Shown here: piece by piece, positions 1-11,449 of the stretch | Numbering within the stretch: position 1 is the stretch's first letter | Layout: each line of letters opens with the position of its first letter | Source of the DNA: Rhizophlyctis rosea | Taxonomy: Eukaryota > Chytridiomycota > Chytridiomycetes > Rhizophlyctidales > Rhizophlyctidaceae | Direction: 5' to 3' | Length of the DNA stretch: 64,000 nt | NCBI GenBank assembly: GCA_027596075.1 | Contig: JADGJC010000179.1 | Coordinates: 1-64,000, forward strand | Position numbers and translations under genes: made by a program | The notes under the pieces: generated by a model | The model's database searches: none | Told to the model about the DNA's origin: nothing | Seen by the model: only the letters and a program-made list of their open reading frames with translations

Positions 1-951
1 CTGGATGAACTGTAGTAGAGCTTAACAGTCAGCAATCCAGACCCAACACATCCACGGTTTGATACAGGGATGGATCGCATGTATTGTTCAACTTTAGCGG
101 TTGATATTGCCCTCCGGGTCCAATGCTAGCCCTCAAATGAATTGTCGGAAAGTGATTTCGCGCAATCATTTGAGCCCCGTGGTGGCCTTCCTATCATTTA
201 TTCAATCTCCAGCATTACACAGTCTATGTTAACATGGACCTATGCGTCCCTGCTTATGAATGGATTGAATGACGGGGAAACCAATAGAAATGGAGGGGAA
301 GGAAGAGAATGACGACCACTATTGCGCTAATGTGCCAGCTGGCAGTGGACAGTGATTATCGATATTGTCTTCATCACTCATGGAAGGACTTGAACACAAG
401 GTTTCGACGAGGTCACCGAAATCAATTACAGCAAATGGTACTGACAATGGACCCTGAAATGCGCAGAACAGCATGAGAAGTTGAGAACCTGACCGCGTGT
501 CACGTGATGGTGACCCCTAGGTGGCAGGTGCCAGCCCTGGCCCTGGGTCACAGCTGATTGGGAAAACCCCCATCAGCGTGAAACTTTCCTGCTTCTTTAG
601 TTTTTTCTTTCCGAGAGTGGAGACCCTTTCGGTGACACCCTGGCGAGATTTCTTACTCGAATCCCTGTCCCGTTTGACCATTTTGTTGTTCGCCTATCTG
701 CAGTGTCAGTGTTCGCTCATCTTCAGTGCCAACACAGACCGTCGATAAGTCTAGGTATCTCAGAAACAAGTACCTAGGTACTTCCTGTTCGACGTAAATA
801 TTAGTTAATCCGCTTCTGACGGATTTTACACCAGCACGAAACCGAGTAAAGGAAGTGCACATTAGAGCACCCTTCCTAGCCTTTTGCAGAACTCCTCGCT
901 GCCTGAACCTCGATCCCGTCCTTACTCCTCCACCAAATAGAGTTCAACAGC
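1..951. other. Intergenic region upstream of the first ankyrin gene
   Basis: I see no supported gene here. Only short overlapping frames of about 70 codons occur on both strands around 520-860, with no recognisable domain. The last 100 bases before the ATG at 952 are pyrimidine-rich and probably hold the promoter and 5' leader of the ankyrin gene. Confidence 0.5.
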
Positions 952-2384
952 ATGAGCACGTCATCTGACGTCCAACCTGCGTCGCCACCTCCATATCAAC
1001 CCGAGCTCCCACTCGAAATGCACCTCGCAATCGGCAAACTGACGGACCCGAAAACAATCCGCAACTTACGGCACATAAACAAACGGCACCGCGCTCTCAT
1101 CACCAACACGGACCTTGTTTGGACCGAGGCGGGATGGAGATACTTCACCTGCGGCGTCAAGGACTGCTGTTATTGGGCGGTTCGGAGCGGGCACGCGTGG
1201 ATTCTCGAGCTGTACGTGTCAGAGCTGGACAGGGAGACGCTTGATTGGATGTTGAAGGTTGCGGCCAAGAAGGGGTTTGAGGATGTAGTGAAGATCATTC
1301 TGAAGGGGGATGGGACTGACAGAAATGTGCGGGGCCTTGCGCTTTTGCGGGCTGCAGAGGCGGGTCATCTAGGGACCGTAAGGCTATTGATGGGACCTCC
1401 TCCGTACGTTGAAGGCTGGACCAAGGAGGTGAAATTGATAGGAAGGTGTTGCACGTTGCGCTAGAGCGGGCTGCCGTGGAGGGGCATGGAGATGTTGTGG
1501 CGCACTTGATCATTAGACAAAACGGTAGCGGTCATGATACGGCATTGTGCAAGGCGGCGTCACGGGGGCACGTTGATGTGACGTTGATTTTGCTTACCTC
1601 GGGAACAACGGGTCGTTCATGTCGTCGCGCACCACTCGCATGCGCAGCGGAAAAGGGTCATATCAAGGTTGTGGACCTATTACTGTGGACACCAGATCTC
1701 CATCACACCCAGCGTCAGCTCGACCAAGCATTAGTCTCCGCAGCAAAAATTGGTGCCGCAGAGATTGTTCGGCTTCTAGTGGGGGCTGGTGCAGACATTG
1801 AAGTTCACGTCGATGGCACTTTCGCAGTAAACGCGGCTTGCAGCAGCGGCAACGTGGATACTGTTAAGGCACTAATGGATGCAGGCGAACGTCTCGAGCC
1901 CGGAACCTACCCTGACAATGATCCTCTTTGTATCACCGTAGAGCATGGCCATCTGGAGCTCGTCGAATTCCTGCTTGATGAAGGTTGTGAGTTCAACGAC
2001 CTCGGTGACTGGGCTCTCCGGCACGCCATTGCACGCAACCATGTCGAACTTTTGAAGCTATTGCTGGAGGATGGAAGTCTACGTCTGTGGTTCTCAGAAG
2101 ATAAGCCACTCGTCCATGCTGCTGAGCTAGAGAATGTGGAAATCATGCGGGTGTTGTTGGAGGGATATGCGGAGTTGAGGGCAAATGACGCGGAGCAGGG
2201 AGCGAGTCCTTCGGTTAAACACTGGCAAGCTGCGCTGGATGTCGCAGCAGACAAGGGCCACGTCGCGGTTGTTCAGCTTTTGTTGCAGGAGGAGTTGGAA
2301 GTAGTAGGAGAAGAAGACTGGGAAGGTAATGACGAGGAAAATGAAGGGGATGAGGACGAGTTGGAAGAAGAGGAGACGGAATAG
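952..2384 (+). pseudogene. F-box-like/ankyrin repeat protein, copy A, broken frame or tiny intron
   Basis: This encodes an ankyrin-repeat protein that starts with an F-box-like segment (LPLEMHLAIGKLTDPKTIRNL) followed by a WTEAGWRYF block and about ten degenerate ankyrin units (AALDVAADKGHVAVVQLLL is typical). It ends in an acidic Glu/Asp tail of roughly 30 residues that the neighbouring paralogue lacks. Its first 150 codons read in one frame and the remainder in another, with the switch between about 1404 and 1464. Either one base is missing, which would make it a pseudogene or reflect a sequence error, or a 38-nt intron (GTACGT at 1404 to GATAG at 1441) restores the frame and joins MGPPP to KVLHVALERAA, which fits the paralogue. 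Such an intron would be unusually short next to the 60-100 nt introns of this window. A role as substrate adaptor is inferred only from the F-box-like start. Confidence 0.6.
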
Positions 2385-3199
2385 GTTACCCTTAGTTATA
2401 GTGTGATTTGCGTGGCGGGTGTACAGTTGTGTATGTAGCCGGTGCTCATCAGGGGCAGATGCATTCATCTTGCTCATAGGAAAAGTGGTTAGTACACATA
2501 GAGACTCCGTGAAGGCTGCTCTCTAAGCCAATTATGCATTTGTTGCTCATTCCGGTTGACTCCAGCACAGGCGAGCGCAACCCGGATGTCATGCCGAAAG
2601 GTGGGAAGCCATCGCACCAACCCAATCACGGACGACTTATCAAAGTTCCGGACTACATTGAAACGAGGGATCAGGCGCGGCTGCCATGACGTGGCACCAC
2701 AGGTGTTGCTAATGTGTTCGGGAGGCATGAGGGTCTTCACGTTGGCCGCGTGCGTTGGGACTCGGGAGTTTGCAAGTGGCTTTTTTGGGCTGTGCCCCCG
2801 AACAACTTTCTCCCTACTCAGGCGCAAGGCCAGCACTTCCCCTTCTTTCCCACAGATCAGTCAGCAGTCTTATCAACATGGACCATCCCTTGCCACTGAA
2901 TTCCTCTTGCTCCCCCACTTCCCTCCTTTTGTCCATCGATGAGACTCTGATCTTTTGAATATCCGGCCTGCACGAATCCCAAATCTTTGAACAAGTCTGT
3001 GCCCACTTCTGGTACTTTCCCGAATCCTCGCTAGCTCGCAACGTCTGTTACAAACGGCTAACCCGTTTCCATTAGCGCGAAGGCTAGCGAAAGAGGTCAA
3101 CTGTAGACCGAAGCACTGTCTCTGAAAAGGTTAGGAAGCCCTTTTCATGCTTCTATACTTGCTTCGGCTTACCCTTATAACCCATCAGATTCCACAACT
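2385..3199. other. Spacer between the two ankyrin paralogues
   Basis: There is no supported gene. Several overlapping short frames on both strands around 2490-3100 show no domain or repeat. The spacer probably holds the 3' end of copy A and the promoter of copy B. The first hundred bases upstream of 3200 are not obviously similar to those upstream of 952, so the duplication seems old outside the coding part. Confidence 0.45.
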
Positions 3200-4432
3200 A
3201 TGAGCGAAACATACTCAACTAAACCTGAATCTCCAACGGAGCTCTCATCCGAAACCCCGCCGGAACTCCCACTCGAGATCCACCTCGCAATCGGCAAACT
3301 GACAGATCCAACAACCATCCGCAACCTGCGCAGCACTAACAAGAAGCATCGAGGCCTCTTCACGGACACCGACTTCATCTGGACCGAGGCGGGATGGAGG
3401 TACTTCACTCGCGGCGTCAAAGATTGTTGCTATTGGGCGGTTCGAAACGGGCATGCGCGGATTCTTGAGTTGTACGTGTCGGAGTTGGACAAGGACACGC
3501 TCGGTTGGATGTTGAAGCTTGCGGCGACGAAGGGTTTGGAGGATGTTGTCAGTGTTATCTTAAGGAGGGATGGGATTGATGGGAAAGCGCGGGGCGTCGC
3601 ACTGGAACGAATGGCGGAAGCTGGTCATTTTGGGATTGTGATGCGTCTGTTGGAGGCGGGACCATACACTCCATTTTCTCTTTCTCTGGCATTGTTTCAC
3701 GCAGCGTCACTTGGCAACATTCAGATGACAGTGATGTTTCTGGAGTTGGGAGTACATCCGCATCCTCATTATGCACCGCTTGCGGCTGCAGCGAAAGGAG
3801 GGCACACAGATCTTGTGCGGCTACTGCTGGAGAGATTTCATCACACCCCGTATGAGATCAATAGCGCGCTGATAGGAGCAGCGAAAGCCGGTTCCGCGGA
3901 GCTCGCCCGACTCCTATTGAGTGCTGGTGCCATCGTCCCAACCTACAGAGTTAGCATGCACGGATGTCCCATGCTATCGGCGTGCAGAGTTGGCGACCTT
4001 GAAACCGTCAAAGTCATAATGTCCGCCGGTGCGAGCGTAGCGAGTGGAAGGGGGACTGCCTTGTCACCACTGTCTTTGGCTGTCATGTCCAGCAACCCGA
4101 ATCTGGTCCGGTTCCTGATCGAGGCTGGTGCCGACATTCACGAACATAACGGCTACCCGCTAGAGCGAGCAATCATCCATAACCAAATCGATATCATCAA
4201 AACCTTGGTGAAGGCGGGTGGGAGCCTTTTGACGGCGGATAGGAACGTCCCTTTCCTTGTCGTTGCTGCTGGTCACGGCAATGTCGAAGCTGTGAAAGTG
4301 CTGTTGGAGGAATACGTAGAGCAGTATATAGATTACAGTCTTCAACATCATCAGGCGGCGCTGGAGGCCGCGGCGCAGAATGGCCATGTCGGGGTTGTCC
4401 AACTTTTGCTGCGGAAGGAGTTAAATGGGTAG
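3200..4432 (+). CDS. F-box-like/ankyrin repeat protein, copy B (intact)
   Basis: An intact, intronless frame of 410 codons. The N-terminal 65 residues are an F-box-like segment (ELPLEIHLAIGKLTDPTTIRNL, then TDFIWTEAGWRYF). Residues from about 75 to the end are degenerate ankyrin units with recognisable cores such as AAAKGGHTDLVRLLL, LARLLLSAGA and LEAAAQNGHVGVVQLLL. It is a tandem paralogue of the gene at 952-2384: same order, same strand, and near identity in the first 120 residues (GVKDCCYWAVRNGHARILELYVSELDKDTL). F-box plus repeat proteins usually recruit substrates to SCF ubiquitin ligases; that role is inferred here. Large families of such intronless ankyrin genes are common in chytrids and tend to expand by tandem duplication. 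Confidence 0.85.
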   Translation: MSETYSTKPESPTELSSETPPELPLEIHLAIGKLTDPTTIRNLRSTNKKHRGLFTDTDFIWTEAGWRYFTRGVKDCCYWAVRNGHARILELYVSELDKDTLGWMLKLAATKGLEDVVSVILRRDGIDGKARGVALERMAEAGHFGIVMRLLEAGPYTPFSLSLALFHAASLGNIQMTVMFLELGVHPHPHYAPLAAAAKGGHTDLVRLLLERFHHTPYEINSALIGAAKAGSAELARLLLSAGAIVPTYRVSMHGCPMLSACRVGDLETVKVIMSAGASVASGRGTALSPLSLAVMSSNPNLVRFLIEAGADIHEHNGYPLERAIIHNQIDIIKTLVKAGGSLLTADRNVPFLVVAAGHGNVEAVKVLLEEYVEQYIDYSLQHHQAALEAAAQNGHVGVVQLLLRKELNG

Positions 4433-5056
4433 TTGGGGCAGTCGTTGGCAGATTTGGTCTCTGTGTTGGTGGGGTGAATAGAGCGCTTTTCGATGGGGAT
4501 TTGTGTATTTCTTGCTCAACCACAACAACATGCCCGTGATGCAAGCTCTCGCATGGCAAGCCATCGGTAAAGACTGTGAGAGGCCAAGCCGTGAGCGATG
4601 CCAGATTTCCTTTCACGGATAGGAACCCGAACAGACCAGTTCATGACCGGATATTTGAACTGCCAACCTCCCTGCGCCAAATCACAATCAAACACAGATA
4701 ACGCATTCCACTTTGCCAACTCCATCTTTTTTTATACAAGGACTAATGAACAGAATATACAGCAGGAATAACCCTTCCACCTTTTCTCTCACCAACCCCA
4801 ACGAAAAGAAGAACCACCCATCTAAATCGAAAATCACGCAAACATAACTAAGACTTAGTCATAACACTATATACAAACAGCCAATCTACACCATAACCTA
4901 CACAAAGAACGGGATATGCTCTCAAGGAATAACGCTCAAGACTATGACATAAAGGGGTATGCAAAACGGGTAACAATGCCACACACTAAGAAACTATGGC
5001 AACGGTGCCAAAAAACGTCCGTGATCATCGGAAGGAAGGTTGATCCTTTCTTTCTT
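4433..5056. other. Convergent intergenic region
   Basis: This lies between the 3' ends of the plus-strand ankyrin gene and the minus-strand RasGEF gene. It is A+T-rich around 4720-4910, as expected for two facing 3' untranslated regions. No gene is supported. Confidence 0.5.
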
Positions 5057-8000
5057 TCATTCCTTACTCCTACTCTGCGGAGTCCCCCTCGTCGGACTCC
5101 CCGACCCCGTCCTCGGCTCCAACTCCAACGACCGCTGATACGCCTCCTCGTCATCCATCACCGGCTGTCCGAGAATCAACGACGCGATGTTCACGTCTTG
5201 TGGTGCTTTGTACGGTCTATACAAGAAAAACCATATATCAACACAAAGGTAGCAAATAAAAAGGCGAGACGTGTGGAAATAGGAAAACGACGCAAACAAA
5301 ACATACCGAACTTGAAAACTCTTAATCATCATAATAATATCCCCCATCAACAAAAACTTCGGCAAATTGATCGTCCCATCGCTCCTCCGATCCTTATTCG
5401 CTTCATCAATGTACAACAAGTCCCTCAAGAACACGCCCCTACCAAAACACAAAAACATCAGTCTTCATCTCTTTTCAAACTACACCCAGCCCCAAAATCA
5501 TCACAAACACCAAAAAAAAAACTCACAAATACGGCAAACAAGGCATCTCACTCCTCTTCAACGCCGCTCTATAATTCCCAAAACTCTTCTCAGAACTCAT
5601 CAACTTCTCCAACGCCTCGTAGTTCCTCCAGCTCTGTCGCGAATGGAGTAACTTCCTCGTGTGGCGGAGACGCAGGAGTGGCGCGCTGTTGATGCCCGCT
5701 AGGACGGCCATGAGGGTGTTGTAGTTGTTGTTGTTGCGGAGGATCTGCGGTGCGGAAAGAAAATAGTTCAAGATTGATGGTGGGAGGAGGTGTGATATTG
5801 GGTAAGGGAGATGAGGATGATGTTTACCTGCGCGATCTTCATAAACTTGCCGAGGACTTTGGCGCGCGTTTTGATTTTGCGCTGGGCTAGGACTCGTGTG
5901 GTTACCCTGGTTGTTAATGTGGAAAAGGTTGGAACATTCTCTGGATTCATAAATCAGAAGGCAAGGGGTCATACCATGCAGAAATGAAGTTGAAATGTCC
6001 AATGCTTGCAGCAACGGACGGTGCGTGTCGTCCCTTATGCCGCCTGCTCCAGATGTGCTGAAGCAAATCTCTTGGCTGCAAATGAGAGGACCAAAAATCG
6101 TCATCAGCACCAACATCCGCAAAACCCATCCTCCACCCAAATCATACCCACCTTAATCCTCCGAAAGATATCACTCTCCAACACATTCAACTGCTTCGCA
6201 ATCATCTCATTATCCAACTCCAAAAACGAAATATTCGCCAAATTAACCGGCTGATGCATCACCGGCCCATGCCCCATCATCCACGCCGCCCCAATGCCCC
6301 CCGGATCCGAACCCCCAACCATTCCACCCATCCCACCAGGCGCAGCACCCAAAGCACTCCAACTAGGATTACTACTCGTACTCGGATTCCTCAACGTACT
6401 CCCCGAAAGCGAATCCGAAAGCGAGGACAAACTCGTAGACGTAGCAGTGGATGTCCCCGACCGCCTATGATTCCCCAACACCGGTTCGTACCCGCCTCCG
6501 ACATCCCCACCACTGGCACTACTCCCACTCATGGAGGCCAAGCTCTGCTTCCGGTTCATGATGGCGGCGTACACGCTGCTATACCCCGCGCTAGACGAAC
6601 TGATTCGCCGATGCGAGTCGTCTCCGCCGCTTGTAACACTCTCAGGTGGTCCTCCTCCCGCGCTTCCCGCCACACTGTTCCGCATCGACCGACCCTCATC
6701 GTCGTCATCAACATCCGGGATGCCCCAATCGATACTGTCCGCTTCGTTCGGTGACTCGCGGTACACCAGGTTGGCCAGTTTCTGACTTACGGCGGCGAAG
6801 GCCGGCCGGCTGGAGCAGAGGTCGAGGAAGACTTCGAGCGTGAATCTCATCTTGTCAGAGTGGAAGTCGCACCAATAGTCTGTGATCCAATGGATCAGGA
6901 CATTGCAAACACTGGCATAGAACTGTTGAGAATTTTGGATGGTCAATGCTACAAACATGATCGGACATACCGCAATTGCACCGGATGAATGGGCCCTCCC
7001 CGTCCTTCCAACTCGGGACGATTGAAAGCGTCAAAACGATCCATCAACCGGTCCAAAAGCTCACTTGGTCGCATGAACTTCCGGTAGAGCATCAGGAACA
7101 CCTTCGTGAATTCCATATCTAGAGATATCTCAGCATTTACAATGAACGTGATAACACGATGATCCCAGGCCACTTACCATGTTGGTCGGCAGAGGTCAGA
7201 CGTTCAATGAGCTCGTCCAGCGTGAAACCCGTGGCACACAAGGGTGGAATTGACGATGCGGAGACACCACTATATTGACCTCTTGTTAGTCGTCACCAAT
7301 CGGCTGGAACGCGCATTCGAACATACCTCAAAACACTGCAATCCGAAAAAGCAGAAGAGACCCTCCTCTCCCTCCCCACTCCCTGATTGTACTCCTCCAA
7401 AATAGAGTCCACAGTAAACCCATCCGGATTGAGGTCCAGAATATCCGGAAGGCGGGACGCTCGTCTCCCTTGTCGCACGGCAAGTGGTATCTCTCTCTTC
7501 GGTAAAGGTGCCAATTGTGGTGGTGCATCCTCTTCTTCCACAATGACGACTTCCGGTGTGTTTGACGCTACAGAATCTGCGCTTGACGCCGACGACACCG
7601 AACGTCGGTTGTCTTGATTGTCCGGGCTTGACTGGCTCGCGTCCGAAGTGCGAGCCTTGGTTGTAGCGGACGTTGTGACGCTTTGCACCATATCTGCAGC
7701 TGGATCTTCTGATCGCGGACCTGGTCATCACCGTTTTTAGATATTGACGCTCGCGATTTCTCGATTTCCACGACTCCACATACCATCGTTTCCACCACTC
7801 TCCTTTTCCTGATCAGATGCATCGCCGTCCGGGAGCTCTTCACCCACCTTCAACGCTCCGATGTTCGGCATCGGGTACATGACTGTGTCATCTCCCAAAT
7901 GAGGCTGTGGCAAACCCGGCATGGGGAACACAGACAACACACCCAACTCTCCAACATCGTCCCCTTGCTCAGGTGCGGCACTGCGTTTTCGTCGAAGCTG

Positions 8001-9179
8001 GCGTAGTTGCGCCTTCAGATTCTCGTAGCGGGTGGCTTTTGGGAGCATTTGGTTTCGGAAATGAGCCATTTCTGTAGACAACATTAGACATTGCCTGAGT
8101 GACGGCCATCTTTTACAACGATTGTCGAAAGAACATACCGCGCCGTTTCACCATGATCTTGACCATGTTTCCAATCAAATCAGTGACACGGTCTGTCTCC
8201 ACTTCAGGGTTCATGATCTCGACGAAACTAGCGCCGAATACGCTGGCAAGTTTTGATCCGAGGTTTTCCTCTACTTGACGATCCGCTTCAGGATTTAGTC
8301 GCCAACCCAGAAGGCACGTGGGAAGCTGTGATTCGGAGAATGCGTCTAATGTCCATTACGCATTAGCAAGGAGGTTTCCGAATCAGAGCTATGTGAACTA
8401 CAGCCATACCGAGAAGTTCGGGAATTGCCAAGAAGGTTCCACTATCACCTGGATCATAGCAAATGAAGATGCCGTCGGATTTGGAAATGACCTGATGAGA
8501 GTTATTGGTAACGATATGGATAAACGATCCGAATATGTTGATCGTCATAACTACCTTTGGAAGTAAGTTTGCGTCTTTCGGTGACGCGTCTTCTTCGAAT
8601 TTCAGTAATTGGAGATCATACTCTGCTCCATCCACGGACGCCTTTGCTGCATGCAGGGTATATGCTTTTTACCAACAAGTGAACGATTTAGCCATTCAGA
8701 ACGAAGCCCAAAGAGCAGAGCTTGTGACTCACAAAGAGAATGTCGCTTTCCCTCCTCTTCGGCAGGTGTTGCATTGATCATTTTTAGAACTCCACGGGTG
8801 TCAATTCCGCCTGCAGCTCCGATGATTGCAACGCTAAAAAGTCGATCTGCGGTTGAATCGCTGGCCTGTATGTTGGAGGTATTGCATGAGACATTTGCAG
8901 AATTTGACATGAGTGAGTCCCGTTCATGTATGGGATGTTGCGACTCGCTCTCAACCAAATTTAACTACATACCTCCACAGGAGATGCTGGAGCGTCATCT
9001 TCGGAAACAATCGCTTGTTGAGTTGTGTCGTCAGCAGATCCTTCACTGTCGCGTCCTCCCAACACTGATCCCTCGGACAGGTCGCCACTTTGACCGCTGC
9101 CTGCCACACCTGCGAACTCCTCGTTCATGCTGGCGCGGCTCCACCTCTTTAGCAACCGAATGACTTTCTGACTTTTCAT
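5057..9179 (-). CDS. Ras guanine-nucleotide exchange factor with degenerate N-terminal Ras-like domain
   Basis: A multi-exon gene starting at the ATG at 9179 (MKSQKVIRLLKRWSR). After a short Ser/Asp-rich leader comes a Ras-like fold: strand plus P-loop region FSVAIIGAAGGIDTRG (about 8870-8800), then SDGIFICYDPGDSGTFLAI, then LPTCLLGWRLNPEADRQVEE followed by ASVFGASFVEI. The usual GxxxxGKS/T lysine and the NKxD motif are absent, so nucleotide binding is doubtful. A Ser-rich linker leads to a RasGEF N domain (FTKVFLMLYRKFMRPSELL, near 7110). The CDC25 catalytic domain follows in several exons (FLELDNEMIAKQL; PRDLLQHIWSRR; HFNFISAW; NYNTLMAVLAGINSAPLLRL; FLRDLLYIDEANKD). The protein should activate a Ras GTPase by GDP release at the plasma membrane. 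Introns are short and mostly GT-AG, for example the 63-nt in-frame intron near 8470-8535. The C-terminus ends PQSRSKE. Confidence 0.88.
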
Positions 9180-11449
9180 ATGGCGGTAGGTGGGTTGTAT
9201 TGGGTGGTAGGTGTCGCCCCTCTCGGCGAGCGAGGGTGTGGTATAGCGTCAGAATGGAGCGAAGTGAAGTAACGATCTGGTGGAAGATGGGTCACGGTGT
9301 GAAAGTGGTTGGTTGAAGGTGTTTTGTTTGTTTACTGTGCTTGAGTGGTGTTGCTCGCTATCGTGCCAGCGAGTTTAAAAGTCGCAGTTTGAAACCACCG
9401 TCAAGGGGATGGCTTGGTCTTTCGAGTTTGCGAGCCAAGAGTTGGAGGGTGAAAGATTTGTGGGAGTGCAGCTAGTGCAGTGCAAAATACTTTGCCAAAA
9501 GTTTGTTCTCCAATCTGGACCAGTAAGGGACAGGGGTGTTGTGATATGGATAGGGGTCCCAGTCTCCCAGAGTGCGTGGCCTGTTTTGGCTTCAGCTGTT
9601 AGCAGCCATCAGTTTGGCTTTGATCAATTTCAGTGGCGTTGTGCAGGATCGGTCGGTGTTGGGACCCGGCATTCGGAGGTGGTTAGAAGTTGTAACGCGT
9701 ATAAAAGTCATCCCAGACTTCGTATGCGCCCGCGCCTACTTACTCAGTACTCTCATTTCACCCAGTGCTACCTGGTGGGCTCCAAGCTCAGAGCCATGAT
9801 AGGTACTCGGATGGGTCATGGGAACTATGGGAATGGAGCAATAACGGGAGGTTTGAAAGTCGAGACAATGTATGGGTCTTTGCTATCAGAGTCAACAGAA
9901 TGGGTTGGAAGAAGGGACTGCATCCGTTGCATCTTTGGCCAATCATATATCATTCGCATGAAGTATTATCTGTCTTGAAATTTGAAGTTTCCAAGGACAA
10001 GGGAAAGGTTCCGGCGTTGGATGAGGTAATCAGGCGGCTGATCAGGAAAATGCCATGATGGATACGACCAGCCAACCGGCGCGACTCTCTCATGCTGTCA
10101 CCACTCCGGTCAACAGGCAATGCTGAGGGAACATGGACAGGCTGACTGCGTTCCATGGGTTGATGAGAGGATCACTGCAGACCGTGAAGAAGTGTACGAC
10201 TCATCAAATTGGATTGACCTTTTCGCGGCACTTGACAAGTTTGACAGGATGAGGACTGGGGTGTTGATGTCCAACTTGTCCACTGTCAGTGATGTTCTGA
10301 AGATCGTCTCGCTAGTATACTGCTTAAAATATCATAAGATGCCATTCCACTGGGCAAACTCAAGCAGCAGATGGTATCTATGAGCAGCAGCTCAAGTAGG
10401 CCACAGAGTTCAGGGAGTTCAGGGTGCATTTGTCCAGAAGGACGAACTACCTAGCCAGGCTTCAATCCGGATTAATCCAAATCCCACTTGATCCAGGATC
10501 TATGCCGCCGGCAAGGGTCAGGTGCAACCGAATGTGGAGTGCATGTGATCATTTTGAAGAGTGGCTCAGTCACCTTTCCAGGTGCAATCTCTGTGAATCG
10601 GTGACCCAATTTGGGTCGACCAAGCCTCGTGACTCCAACTGCAGTTCGGGCCTCCGACTGCCTTGTGCAGGCTGCAGCAACCCTCCCTCAGCAGAGTCAG
10701 CACACACCCTATTCTCTCTAAGTAATCCGCCCGAACTTCGCGCTTGGGTTGGTATCCCATCTTGTTATACCTTGAGCAGGGTGTTGCAGGACGCTATAAA
10801 GATCACCTACGAGCACGCACTATACCCTTCACTCGCCCCCTGCACACTTGCTACTTTCGGCTTCCTGGTGTGTATCCACTGCTGATCGGTTTCAGGTTGT
10901 CCGGTTTCAGGCTACCCTGCTGATCGGTCGCAGGTATTGACCTGGAAGAGGTCATAAGCTATCAGCGCTTTTGGGGCGCAAGCTGAACCCCTCATTCTTT
11001 GAGCAAGTGAACAACAGTTGACTCAATCATCCATCGTTCTCTGCTTTCGCCAATTGACCACTATCAGGGCACAGTCAGCTCTCCTGTTAACAGTACTAGT
11101 GTGATACATTTCGAAGATTAGTAGCAACTGACAAAAGGTTGGTTTACTCATTCCCCTTTGTATTTGCAAACGCCTGACCACAAACTCATTTTCAGTGAAG
11201 ATCTAAGGCTGTGCATGAGCTACAGCGGTAATTAAACTACACACGAAATTCATTGAGAGGTGAAGTAGCGTTCAGAGGCTGTCAATCATGCCATCCATTA
11301 ATCATCTTACTATGAAAAAAATCAGGTTGACTCCTCTGTTGCCAGGTGAATAGAAATGGCTTGCAGACCATATATACTGTGATGTTCAACGTAGTGCTCA
11401 TCAACCTCTACAGCAACAAATGCTAGTCGACCCCCTGCCAGTACGAACC
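9180..11449. other. Long intergenic region between RasGEF and BAT2-like genes
   Basis: Both flanking genes point away from this 2.2-kb stretch, so it should contain two promoters. Plus-strand frames at 9409-9978 (189 codons, ATG start) and 10424-10885 show no domain or family resemblance and I do not call them. Splice-like signals at about 11140-11200 (polypyrimidine tract then TTTTCAG) could be a 5' UTR intron of the BAT2-like gene. A short direct repeat (GCTGATCGGT...CAGG) occurs at about 10882-10935. Confidence 0.4.

Noticed and set aside
9409..9978. 189-codon plus-strand frame as a gene
   Set aside because: It has an ATG but no domain, no low-complexity bias of real disordered proteins, no splice context and sits in a long divergent promoter region.
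10424..10885. 153-codon plus-strand frame as a gene
   Set aside because: There is no recognisable domain and ordinary random-frame composition.
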